Of a stretch of 16,940 bases of DNA, positions 8,171 through 16,939 are shown piece by piece. The notes under the pieces were generated by a model. It saw only the letters and a list, made by a program, of their open reading frames with translations. It was not told the DNA's origin and searched no databases. Numbering within the stretch: position 1 is the stretch's first letter; every line of letters starts with the position of its first letter. Source of the DNA: Suillus spraguei (Eukaryota > Basidiomycota > Agaricomycetes > Boletales > Suillaceae); assembly GCA_016800925.1 (NCBI GenBank), contig JABCPU010001073.1:1-16940 (forward strand), given 5' to 3'. Made by a program: the position numbers and the translations under genes.

Positions 8171-11005
8171 ATGCAGGACAACAGTAACGAACACCCTCTT
8201 CACCTTGACTTTAAAATCTGGCAACAAAACTTACGAAAATCTTCTAGCGCCTGGGAGCACATGCTCTGAAACCTTAACCCTGAAAAGTACGACCTCATTC
8301 AAGAACCATTCCTCAATGCAGTGGGACTTGCAAACGCCTCCAACCTCAGACGATTCTGGGACATAATATACCCCACCAACCATCACTCAAACCCCGAAAG
8401 GTCGCAAACCATCCTGCTTGTCAACAAGAAGTTATCCAAGAACAACTGGCACATCATCCCACTCGACACACCCAACATCACGGCCATTGAGATTCACGGA
8501 GACTTCGGAAAAGTACGTATCTACAATATCTATAACGCCTGCGATCACTCGAGAACACTCCAATTCCTGGAGAAACATATAATCTTAGAAGAGGCTGCCT
8601 CCCACAACCTCCCCCGCACTAACACTAGAAACAACAATGACAGAGATAACGCCCACATGATATGGATGGGCGACTTCAACCGTCACCATCCCATGTGGGA
8701 AATGACCAGCAACTCTCATCTATTCACCGCGGCGAACTTAGACACCGCGGGTATACTAATTAATCTCCTCGCAGAATACAACCTCATTCAAGCTCTTCCC
8801 CCTGGCATCGCTACCCTCGAAGCCTCAAACACGAAAAACCATACCCGACCAGACAACGTCTTCTGCTCAGCCGAAATCGAACAAATGTTCACCAAATGTT
8901 CCGTAGAGTATCAATTACGCCCCATTATTACTGACCACTTCCCTATAATAAGCACCCTAGATCTACAGCCAGAACGCATCATCACGGCCCAGCGGCCGAA
9001 CTTCAGAGAAGTAGAATGGGACGAGTTCAGAGAAGCCCTTTCATCACACCTTGACACACACCCTCCACCCGCTAATATTCAATCCATAGAAGAATTCAAA
9101 GTAGCCTTCGCTCACCTCACCCAATCCATCGCCAAAACAGTGGAGGATCACGTCCCGAAGGCCAAGCAGTCACCTTATGCCAAACAATGGTGGTCAAACG
9201 ATCTCGACATTGAACGCAAACAGGTACATAAACTAGGTAAGAAAGCAAGAAAACTACTGGCTCGACGACAAGACCCAATCCACGACGAGTTCCGCCTTGC
9301 CCACAACCGATTCTCAGAGAGCATCAAGACAGCAAAGAAAGAACACTGGGAGGAATGGCTCGAGGCAATCACACCCAGCAACATATGGGATTTCCACCGC
9401 TACGCAGCCAGTGACCCGTCACAACAGATCCATACAAGAATCAAAACGCTGAAAGACCCGAGGGACCCCAATGAAACGAACGCCACGCAGGACAACGCGA
9501 GGAAAAGCGAACTCCTCTACAACGTATTCTTTCGACAACCACCCGAGAATGAACATGTTGAGCCCAATTTCACTTACAATCCTCCTATCTGCGAATTCGC
9601 TCCAATCACTAACGACCAAATATTCCGCGCCATAGAGAAACTCTCCCCGTACAAAGCCCCAGGACCGAACGGAATCTGTAATTGTGTATATAAGAAATGT
9701 ACTGACCTCCTAGTGCCATACATGGGACCCATCTTTCGTGCAACATTCGCACTTGAACACTACCCCGAAGACTGGAAATTGTCGTCAACGGTAGTCCTAC
9801 GAAAACCAGGAAGACCAGACTATAGTCTACCGAAAGCTTACCGACCAATAACCCTGCTCGACACCATGGGTAAAATTCTGTCCTCCTGCGTAGCCAATGA
9901 CCTAGTCTATATAGCAGAACGTCACAACCTTCTACCCCCGACGCATTTCGGTGGACGACCAGGGAAATCGACAGTAGACTCCCTGCACTTGCTGACAAAA
10001 TTCACAACAGATGCGTGGGCCTCAGCGGAACCCTTCGTCTCAATACTATTCCTAGACGTCAAGGCAGCCTTCCCGTCTGTAGTAGTCAATCGCATGCTAC
10101 ACAACATGAGACACGCGGGAATCCCACTGGAATATATCAACTGGTACAGCAATCGACTCAGCAACAGAAAAACAACTCTGCATTTCGACGACTACAGATC
10201 CGATCTCTTCAATGTCTCAAATGGTGTCGACCAAGGATGTCCCTTGTCGGTTATAGGATTTTTATTCTACAATTCCCCTGTATTACGAGTAGCTAACACT
10301 GACCCGAAACGAGGAGAGCTGAGTCTAGGTTTTATAGACGACATCGCACTGGCAGCGCGAGGTAAAGATTACGACAAAGCAAACGGAAAGCTTAAGAATA
10401 TGATGGAGAAACAAGGGGGCGCGCTGGATTGGAGCAGAGAACATAACGCTGACTTCGAACTAGATAAGACGGCCCTCCTTTGCGTCTCAAGGAAACGAAT
10501 CACCGACCCCAACCAGAGGAACAAGACTCTCCCAGTTCCCCGCCCATCCGTCTCCATCCGCAACCACGTTATCGAACCCTCCAAATCCCACAAATTTTTG
10601 GGAGTTATAGTAGACGACGAACTCACCTTCAAGGAACACGCCACGTATGCGCTGGCAAAGGGAACACAATATGTAATGGCATGCCAAAGAATGACACGAG
10701 CAGCAAAGGGAGTCCATGGACGACTGTTGAAGAAACTGTACGAAGGTGTAGTGATTCCTAAGATGCTCTATGCCGCCGATGTATGGTGTTCAGGACTGAT
10801 TGCGAAAGGAAGAGGGAAGAAAAACGCAGGAAGAGGAGCACGAGGCTTCGCCTCAAAGATGGAACGAGTACAAAGAATGGCAACGACGATGATCACGGGC
10901 GGGATGAGAACCACCGCCACAGATGTCCTTGATGCGCACACTAACATACTCCCCTTCCAACAGTTATTGGCAAAGTATGCCACAGAGCTACTCTACGCAT
11001 GGTAA
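8171..11005 (+). CDS. LINE ORF2: APE endonuclease + reverse transcriptase (interrupted)
   Basis: This protein nicks target DNA and primes reverse transcription there. The natural start is probably ATG 8171 (MQDNSNEHPL, then IWQQNL), but an in-frame TGA at 8267-8269 splits it. The open part from ATG 8321 (894 residues) lacks the upstream QEP motif, whose Glu (codon 8303-8305) is a catalytic APE residue. Counting from 8321, the endonuclease shows WMGDFNRHHPMW (Asp118, Asn120) and ITDHFPII (Asp205, His206). The reverse transcriptase shows YKAPGPNG, then motif A FLDVKAAFPSV (Asp579), motif B NGVDQGCPLS and motif C GFIDDIALAA (Asp673, Asp674). Motif C is FIDD rather than the common F/YADD. The frame ends TAA at 11003-11005, overlapping the next frame; copy 2 has the RNase H region in frame with this C-terminus, so the end here is probably a one-base frameshift. 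Confidence 0.93.
8267..8269 (+). other. In-frame TGA in LINE ORF2
   Basis: The TGA falls between HML and NLNPEKYDL, both typical of the endonuclease N-terminus. A single C-to-T change in a CGA codon would explain it. It separates the initiator ATG at 8171 from the catalytic domains. Confidence 0.75.
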
Positions 11006-11703
11006 CACTAGACAAGACCCACCCCCTCCACAAGGGCATCCGCGCAGCGTACAACTCATGTACCAGAAGGAACTTCGAAAGTTGCAAAAGACACCCATCA
11101 CCATTACACCGACTCCTCAATGAATTCGGCCTCAACCCACACGCTATCGAAACCATTGACCCGACACGCCACTACCCCAAATGGTCCTCCGATGCCAGCA
11201 CAGAGACAGCAGGAGACATAATCACGGCAGTAAGACAAGACGCAGAGGCGGAAGAAGATTTGAGAGTATATTCAGATGGCTCGGCCATAGACGGTGGAGT
11301 AGGAGGAGTGGCAGTCTTGATGAGAAACGGAGAGATGGTGAAGGAGAGACGGTTCCACCTGGGAGATGACCAGGAGCACACGGTCTATGAGGGAGAGCTA
11401 ATAGGGATGATACTGGCAGTAGAGTTGCTGAGGGAAGAAGGGGGGAAAGGAACCATGTCCCTGGGCGTCGACAACCAGGCAGCCATCCACGCCACCAAGG
11501 CTTTTGCCTCCAAGCCGGGGCACCACCTCATGGACAAGTTCCATGACGATTTGCGCAGACTCATCCCAGCACATGACACCCGCAAACTAACGATACGGTG
11601 GACGCCTGGCCACAAGGGAATCCCTGGCAATGAAGCAGCTGATGAACAGGCGAAGAGAGCGGCCAGAGGAGAGAGCACATCAGGAAATTCACACATTCCT
11701 TGA
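10999..11703 (+). CDS. LINE RNase H domain, separated and truncated
   Basis: RNase H cleaves the RNA of RNA-DNA hybrids made during reverse transcription. The frame opens at ATG 10999, inside the last codons of ORF2 (shared ATGGTAA, one frame over). The four acidic residues of an RNase H fold are present: YSDGSAIDGG (Asp93), VYEGELIG (Glu133), GVDNQAAI (Asp158) and NEAADEQAKRAA (Asp215). The first 90 residues (HPLHKGIRAAYN, RHYPKW) are the linker that in copy 2 continues in frame from the RT side. The retroelement part stops after RAARGES; the last residues and stop codon come from the MITE. The zinc-knuckle tail of copy 2 is missing. Confidence 0.88.
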   Translation: MVTLDKTHPLHKGIRAAYNSCTRRNFESCKRHPSPLHRLLNEFGLNPHAIETIDPTRHYPKWSSDASTETAGDIITAVRQDAEAEEDLRVYSDGSAIDGGVGGVAVLMRNGEMVKERRFHLGDDQEHTVYEGELIGMILAVELLREEGGKGTMSLGVDNQAAIHATKAFASKPGHHLMDKFHDDLRRLIPAHDTRKLTIRWTPGHKGIPGNEAADEQAKRAARGESTSGNSHIP

Positions 11704-11950
11704 CGTGCCCTTATGCGGACTTATTTACACTTAACTGCCTTGGTGAAATTGAATCTACTTGTCCAAAATTTCAATGTGAATGAATTCAGAAAAAAAAAGT
11801 TGAGATATATTAATATACATGTTTTATTGTATTTCGCACTCAAAAAATATAAGATATGCCAGGTGAATGATGTGAGAGAGAGCAAACAAGTTTTGAGATA
11901 AGTGAGTTAAGCTGATTAAGCATGTTAAGGAATGTGTGAATTTCCTGATG
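11678..11950. mobile_element. MITE, copy 1 (273 bp, terminal inverted repeats)
   Basis: The element begins CATCAGGAAATTCACA and ends with its reverse complement; the inverted repeats match for 24 bp (11678-11701 and 11927-11950) and weakly beyond. The interior is AT-rich with a run of nine A and no credible gene; the 62-codon open frame inside (11713-11901) has no recognisable features. The right flank is TA, the left flank is CA, and the sequences on the two sides come from different sources (LINE on the left, unknown on the right). So the left junction was probably rearranged. Copy 2 is an inverted repeat of it 810 bp away. Confidence 0.85.
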
Positions 11951-12127
11951 TACCAACATTGGTTGACAGAAAATGATGACTTAGACTTTGACAGAGAGGT
12001 GAATGAAGATGAAAGGTACTGAAAGTCGGCATTAATGGAGATCTGCTACCTTACTCATGCTACCTTTAAGAATGTCCTGCCTCCAGCACCACAGCTGCGT
12101 CTTTGCCTATAAATCTTGGATTGACTG
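11951..12127 (+). other. Unknown stretch with weak coding trace
   Basis: One plus-strand frame reads HWLTENDDLDFDREVNEDERY, a stop, then SALMEICYLTHATFKNVLPP and another stop. It has a protein-like composition (acidic run, then a hydrophobic segment) but I do not recognise it. It lies between MITE copy 1 and the 3' end of the minus-strand gene and may be a relic of another mobile element or of the tail-to-tail neighbour. Confidence 0.25.
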
Positions 12128-12760
12128 CTATGCGAGGGCAATTCGTCTGTTCTCCAGGAGGTAGCACCATCCACTCCTTACGCCTTTTTTTGTAGACCAC
12201 ATGCGGTCGCTTTCAGGATGGGGTACCCAGTGGAATTGGTCAAACCACGGCATCAAGTAGCTGTTCAGAATGCTCTCTACATTGTCTTCATCAAGTCCCT
12301 TCATAAGAGCTTGCCATCGCCTATAGTATGAAGCTGATGGAAATTGCTGAAGGGCCTTAGCTGTTGAGGCTCCTTTGGCAGGAAAATAGCATCTGAATAC
12401 CAGGTTATTCCAATCAGGATTGCTGATAATGCGATATTGAACATGACGGAAAATGCTAGTGAGATCCAATGAATGAAAGACGTCAACCTTGGCATTCATC
12501 CTCTGCATTGGATTCAGCAAGACCCAAGGGGAATTTGTGGCGAGCTTGGGAGATGGTGCCAGCTGAAATATATCAGATGCAAAACTGACGCTAAATAGCA
12601 GACAGCTCGCTAGATATGATGGAATCTGTCATCTTCCTAGAAGAGGCATCAAACGCCAATGCCCTGCAAGCACTTTCTCTGGTTCCTCCATATCTTCTTC
12701 AACATAGGCATCTCCCTGGTCACTGCTGGCCTCTGATTCATCACTATCATGGATCATATA

Positions 12761-13033
12761 CATCAGGAAATTCACACATTCCTTAACATGCTTAATCAGC
12801 TTAACTCACTTATCTCAAAACTTGTTTGCTCTCTCTCACATCATTCACCTGGCATATCTTATATTTTTTGAGTGCGAAATACAATAAAACATGTATATTA
12901 ATATATCTCAACTTTTTTTTTCTGAATTCATTCACATTGAAATTTTGGACAAGTAGATTCAATTTCACCAAGGCAGTTAAGTGTAAATAAGTCCGCATAA
13001 GGGCACGTCAAGGAATGTGTGAATTTCCTGATG
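12761..13033. mobile_element. MITE, copy 2 (inverted, flanked by TA)
   Basis: This is the reverse complement of copy 1 with the same 273-bp length; I found no difference in the parts compared, including the nine-base A/T run. TA flanks it on both sides (12759-12760 and 13034-13035), as expected for a TA target duplication of Tc1/mariner-like elements. It sits in the coding part of the minus-strand gene: removing the element and one TA joins RKTT to YMIHDSDE in frame. It has no coding capacity of its own, so its transposase would be supplied from elsewhere. Confidence 0.88.
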
Positions 13034-13549
13034 TAGGTTGTCTTGCGTTTCCTTGATGGGTGGCTGATCCTTAGGCCTCTAGAGCGGTTTGAAATATGAG
13101 AGTCTGAAAACTCTACTTCGATGTCCTCCATAAAATCTCTTCGGTACAAAGCCAGTAAGGTGTTTGCATCAATTGATCTGATGTTGGGAAGGCGATAAGT
13201 ACCGGCATCATTGATCACATCTGAAAGAAAGTATGTGCCTCTCCCATACATAATTGGACGTGAGCTTAGCCCGTTTGCACCATCCACAGGTATGTGCTGG
13301 CAGGAAGCTTCCAACAAAATATTCTCTGCTTGACCCTCTGCTGGGCGGTAAATGAGGGCATTGATCTGGTAAGGAATGAGAACGCCTAATTGCAATGACC
13401 CATGCTGGAGACGGACAGCTCTATCAGCGTTCTGTAGGTTTTTGACAAGGTGATAAAGTGCAGCCATGCGGTAGTACTTGAAGTACCTTCCAATTGTATT
13501 TCACATTAGTACCTTGGATAAGACCGACTAGAGTTACCAAAATGCTCAC

Positions 13550-14558
13550 CAAAATAATTTGCAATCAAAGGTAACAATCGTATCCTGTATCACTGCATCT
13601 GGCATTTGGGAGAGCACCTGGTCTGCCAGACCAAATGGTACCCGAACCTCCAACCGTGCGTTCCCTTCATGTCCACCTACATCAGGAGAATTCCCACAAA
13701 GCCGAAATATTTCTGCCATGCATTCAAGATCCTTTATAAGCTTCCCTATACTGGCTGGGAATAAGTGCCAAGCCTGACAACGCTTGAAGATGCCATCATG
13801 GAGCTGATAAGTGGCACATTTGTCTGTGGTATAGGCATTTATATAATAAACTTGATCGTCCTTTCCACGAGAACCTGGATGGGCCCGGAATCCTCCAAGA
13901 TCCTCTAATTGTGCTGAGAGGTCGCAATGATACTGAGTTTGAGAAGCCAGAATGGAATCTATCTTGTGTTCTGTACTGGATGGCAAAAGGAACTGCAGTA
14001 AACGACGATGGCCTTTGGTAAGCCACTGTAATATGTGGCCTTCATGTTGAATCTCCAGTCCAATATCGACCACCCAGTCCTCCGGCCTAACCAGCGCCAT
14101 GTCAAAAACACGAAACACTGTATTGAGAGCAGTATGTCTGGCAGCTGCTTTGCATGGATCATGGTGAGATGCTCCTTTTGTCCCTCGCAGCTCATGCACA
14201 AAAAATGCATCCTGCAATCCATCTTGCATCTGGAACATTTCAAGAAGTTTGCGTCCAAGCTGGTCCAGGAGATTAGAAGGGAAATCAACTGTGCCAAAGT
14301 GAAATTGTCCCTTCTGATCACAATACAAAGTCATGGCAGCTGAATAAGTGATTGGCCATCGCTCCGATCAACTGGGTTAAGACCAACAATGGTAGGACGA
14401 AGGCACTTTTCATAGATTAAGGTCATGGTCTCTGGAGAAATGGCAGATTTTTTTCCTTGGCAATACAATCGAGGGAAGAAGATGCGGGTGACATGACGTC
14501 GATCAACTTTTCCCAATGCCATGTTAGGAATTCGGTGAAGTGGGATGCCTACAACCTC
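13550..14558 (-). other. Largest coding block of the unrecognised gene
   Basis: The block starts after acceptor TTTTACAG with EVVGIPLHRIPNMALGK. It shifts frame near 14334 (SLIQLP then MTLYCDQKGQFHFGTVDF) and continues open for 262 residues through DAFFVHELRGTKG, WVVDIGLEIQHEGHILQWL and YINAYTTDKCATYQLHDG. It ends at a donor GTGAGC at complement 13549, and splicing to 13486 makes a Trp codon (KLFW then YFKYYRMAAL). The conserved-looking Trp, Asp and His residues suggest a folded domain, but I cannot assign it. Confidence 0.5.
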
Positions 14559-15431
14559 CTGTAAAAGTGCCCTGGTCAGAATGTTGGATGTTTGATGTGA
14601 ATTCACTCACCTTTGGACAAGATAGAGGGCATTTTAGATGGTTGTCTTCTGTAAGAGAATCACGGAATGATGCCAAGGGAAAGATAGCCATAGGCAATTG
14701 GAATGGTAAATCTTGAGTGATGCCTATAACAGAGTCCACATCTCTGTATAATTGATATTTGGAAATGTGAGGTGCAAGGGCTCCTTGTCTGGCATTTATA
14801 AATATTCGAGCATGCTTATCATGGTGTTGGAGGCGTCCAGCAAGGACAAAGCGAAGGAAGTTGTCTAGTTGGTCTGGTATGAACATTTGTTCTGCAGCTG
14901 AGACAAATTCGCACAAAGAGACCTGGATGGCAGGTAAATCCTCATCGGGGTGTTCAAGTTGCATCTGGGCAGAATGCCTATTGATATGGTGGAACACAAT
15001 GAAGCAGAGTCAGGGGAAAAACCTCCTGGAGCTGCGTGAGAATAAATCTCGCCGCAACCTTGCTGGAATTTGTATTTACATAATTCCTTCTAGTTTGTAT
15101 CCAGAACTCACCGCTGAGGTTACTATGAAGATCACATGCACTGACCATACGACTGTAATGATCCACTATATGATATCTGTCAAAATGAACTGATATGTAT
15201 GATACAAAAGTGTTCCTGCTCAGCGGCACTGCAGGACACCACAGCATTGAAGGACTCAATTTGGAGATAAGGATAAGCCAGGAGGGGTGCTTGGATTGAT
15301 TTACAAGCAAGATGTGCCCACTTGTAAAGGCCATTCAGCTTCTCTCTACCCCCCAAGACATCACTCTCCATGGTGGCTGGTGGAATGTTGTCTGTAGATA
15401 TTTGTTCAATATGCTGAGCACCTGCAAGCTC

Positions 15432-15451
15432 TTTTTTTTTTTTTTTTTTTT
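15432..15451 (-). other. Poly(A) tail of LINE copy 2
   Basis: Twenty T on the plus strand mark the 3' poly(A) tract made by target-primed reverse transcription. The bases immediately left of it (GAGCTTGCAGG on the minus strand) belong to the interrupted host gene. The matching target-site duplication would lie beyond the right edge of the window. Confidence 0.9.
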
Positions 15452-15517
15452 GATCCTTGTTTATTGTCCGTTGGGGCTATGGCCCTATGATGGACACTAC
15501 CTTACTGTACATCTAAT

Positions 15518-16939
15518 CTATTCGTATATGCTTTGGTCCGTTTTTTGGTTGTCTATGCTATACAGTGGTCCTGGCTTGCGCGCGGACGTTAGGGCCTTCT
15601 TCAGGCTCTTGATATGATTTGTGCGACTTGTTGTCGCGTTTCCTCTATTCCTTCTCCTTTTCCGCTGGGGGGTTACATCTCCGAAGGTTTGTTCCAATCT
15701 TCTCGTGCGCGCGATGTACGTCAACGTTGCTCTCATTCCCTTGCTTTCGTTCAGCAGGTACTCGATTTTGCATTGTCTTGCTCCGACTTCTTTCCTCATT
15801 TGTTCTCTCTGGTTCACGTATGCTGGGCAGACTAGGATGAAGTGGTGTACCGTTTCGTCATGGTTTTCGCATGCTGGGCAACGCGCCGTTGGGGATTTCG
15901 CTATTCGTTTGAGGTGTTTGTTGAGCGCTATATGTCCCGTGCGGAGTTGAAACATCAGTGAGCTGTGACGTCTCGGTAGCTTCTCTATCTTCTTTGCAAA
16001 CTTCTTTGATGGTGCTGACGTGTCGACTGATTTGAGCAGTGTGTAGCGCGGTGAGTTCTCCATGATGGTGGTGGCCTCTTTTTTGATCTTTGCGTAGAAG
16101 TGTTGTCTTAGTGCCGCTTTGCTCCTTGGTAGGATTCTGAGTTCTCCTTCCTCGGTTAGGAGCGACTTTGGCTGGGCTCGTGTGTCTGATGATTCGCCTC
16201 GTGCGGCGCGTTTCGCGTGAGTGTCTGCCTCTTCATTCCCTGGTATCCCTACATGGCCTGGCGTCCATCTGACTTTGAGTTTTCTTTCGTCGTGCTCAGG
16301 GATGAGTCTTCTAAGATCATCGTGGAATTGGTCCATGAGGTAGTGTCCTGGCTGTGAGCGGAAAGCTTCGGTTGCTCTTATCGCTGCCTGATTGTCGACA
16401 CCTAGGGATATGGTGCCCCTTCTTCCTCCCGTCTCCTTCAGCAGTTGTACTGCTAATATCATCCCCACCAACTCTGCTTCATAGACCGTATGCTCGCGGT
16501 CGCTCCCCAAGTGAAACCTCTTGCTTCCTATCACTTCGTTGCCTCTCATGACCACTGCTGCTCCTCCAACTCCCCCATCCACCATTGACCCGTCTGAGTA
16601 CGCCCTTAGGTTTTCATCGGCGAGTCCGTCTTCTATCTTTGCTGTCTCGGCCTTCTCCGCTATGTGGATGTCTACATCCGGCTCCCACTTGGGGTAGTGT
16701 CTGACTGGGTCTATCTTTTCCACCGTCGATGGGTTGATCCTGAATTCGTACATCAGCTTATGCAGTGGGGATGGATAGCGTTTTTTCCCCTTAAAATCTC
16801 TCTCTTTGCCGTAATCGTATGCGTTCTTGATTCCCTTGGCTAGTGGATGTTTCTGTGGGAGTGTCGCCATTCTGAGCGTGGCTCTGTAGCACGCTTTTCG
16901 AAGAGTCTGCTGAAAAGGTAGTACATTAGCGTGCGCGTC
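15518..16939 (-). CDS. LINE ORF2 C-terminus: RNase H and zinc knuckle (partial)
   Basis: The frame is open from the window edge to the TAG-type end near 15518. The first visible residues, DAHANVLPFQQTL, match the RT-side C-terminus of copy 1 (DAHTNILPFQQLL), so here RT and RNase H are one polypeptide. Counting from the Met at 16870, the RNase H acidic residues are Asp93 (YSDGSMVDGG), Glu133 (YEAELVG), Asp159 (GVDNQAAI) and Asp216 (GNEEADTHAKRAA). At 331-348 a CPAC...HH....C cluster forms the zinc knuckle common at the ends of such LINE proteins. The last 60 residues are basic (RKRRRNRG). It has no internal stop in the 474 codons visible, so it may be young. Confidence 0.9.
   Translation of the reverse strand, partial: DAHANVLPFQQTLRKACYRATLRMATLPQKHPLAKGIKNAYDYGKERDFKGKKRYPSPLHKLMYEFRINPSTVEKIDPVRHYPKWEPDVDIHIAEKAETAKIEDGLADENLRAYSDGSMVDGGVGGAAVVMRGNEVIGSKRFHLGSDREHTVYEAELVGMILAVQLLKETGGRRGTISLGVDNQAAIRATEAFRSQPGHYLMDQFHDDLRRLIPEHDERKLKVRWTPGHVGIPGNEEADTHAKRAARGESSDTRAQPKSLLTEEGELRILPRSKAALRQHFYAKIKKEATTIMENSPRYTLLKSVDTSAPSKKFAKKIEKLPRRHSSLMFQLRTGHIALNKHLKRIAKSPTARCPACENHDETVHHFILVCPAYVNQREQMRKEVGARQCKIEYLLNESKGMRATLTYIARTRRLEQTFGDVTPQRKRRRNRGNATTSRTNHIKSLKKALTSARKPGPLYSIDNQKTDQSIYE

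Larger units (their letters stand above)
7590..11677 (+). mobile_element. LINE (non-LTR) retrotransposon, Tad-like, copy 1
   Basis: The element has a short ORF1, an ORF2 with APE-type endonuclease and reverse transcriptase, and a C-terminal RNase H; no LTRs are visible. This order (APE-RT-RNase H) fits fungal Tad1-like LINEs. The left edge is not visible in the sequence and is placed just before ORF1. The right edge is abrupt: the RNase H frame runs into the MITE at 11678, so the zinc-knuckle C-terminus, 3' UTR and poly(A) seen in copy 2 are missing. With a TGA at 8267-8269 and a frame break near 11000, this copy is very probably inactive by itself. Confidence 0.88.
12128..15431 (-). pseudogene. 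Unrecognised multi-exon gene, disrupted by LINE and MITE insertions
   Basis: I do not recognise this protein. Reading leftwards on the minus strand, coding blocks are 15431-15112, 15062-14611, 14558-13550, 13486-13036 resuming at 12758 to about 12650, and 12562-12128. Introns with GT..AG ends lie at 15111-15063, 14610-14559 and 13549-13487; the last intron (before 12562) has no clear donor. The protein is large (about 900 residues visible), soluble-looking, with an acidic stretch (DSDESEASSDQG) after a basic patch (HPSRKRKTT) and no membrane segment. Breaks: frameshift in the T-run near 15206-15209, TGA at complement 15012-15010, frameshift near 14334, the MITE at 12761-13033, and LINE poly(A) at 15432, upstream of which the N-terminus is cut off (the first visible residues, ELAGAQHIEQ, are in frame with the rest). 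It could be a multicopy, perhaps mobile-element-associated, agaricomycete family. Confidence 0.55.

Noticed and set aside
9175..9998. Minus-strand open frames inside LINE ORF2
   Set aside because: They are antisense shadows of the reverse-transcriptase gene with no family resemblance.
10331..10342. FIDD in RT motif C as a catalytic defect
   Set aside because: Both Asp residues are present; only the residue before them differs from F/YADD, so activity would not be abolished by this alone.
11713..11901. 62-residue protein encoded in each MITE copy
   Set aside because: The same frame occurs in both copies only because the DNA is the same; it is AT-rich, has no motif, and is far too short for a transposase.
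15432..15451. T-run as a transcription terminator
   Set aside because: It is the poly(A) tail of a minus-strand LINE, placed right after its 3' UTR.
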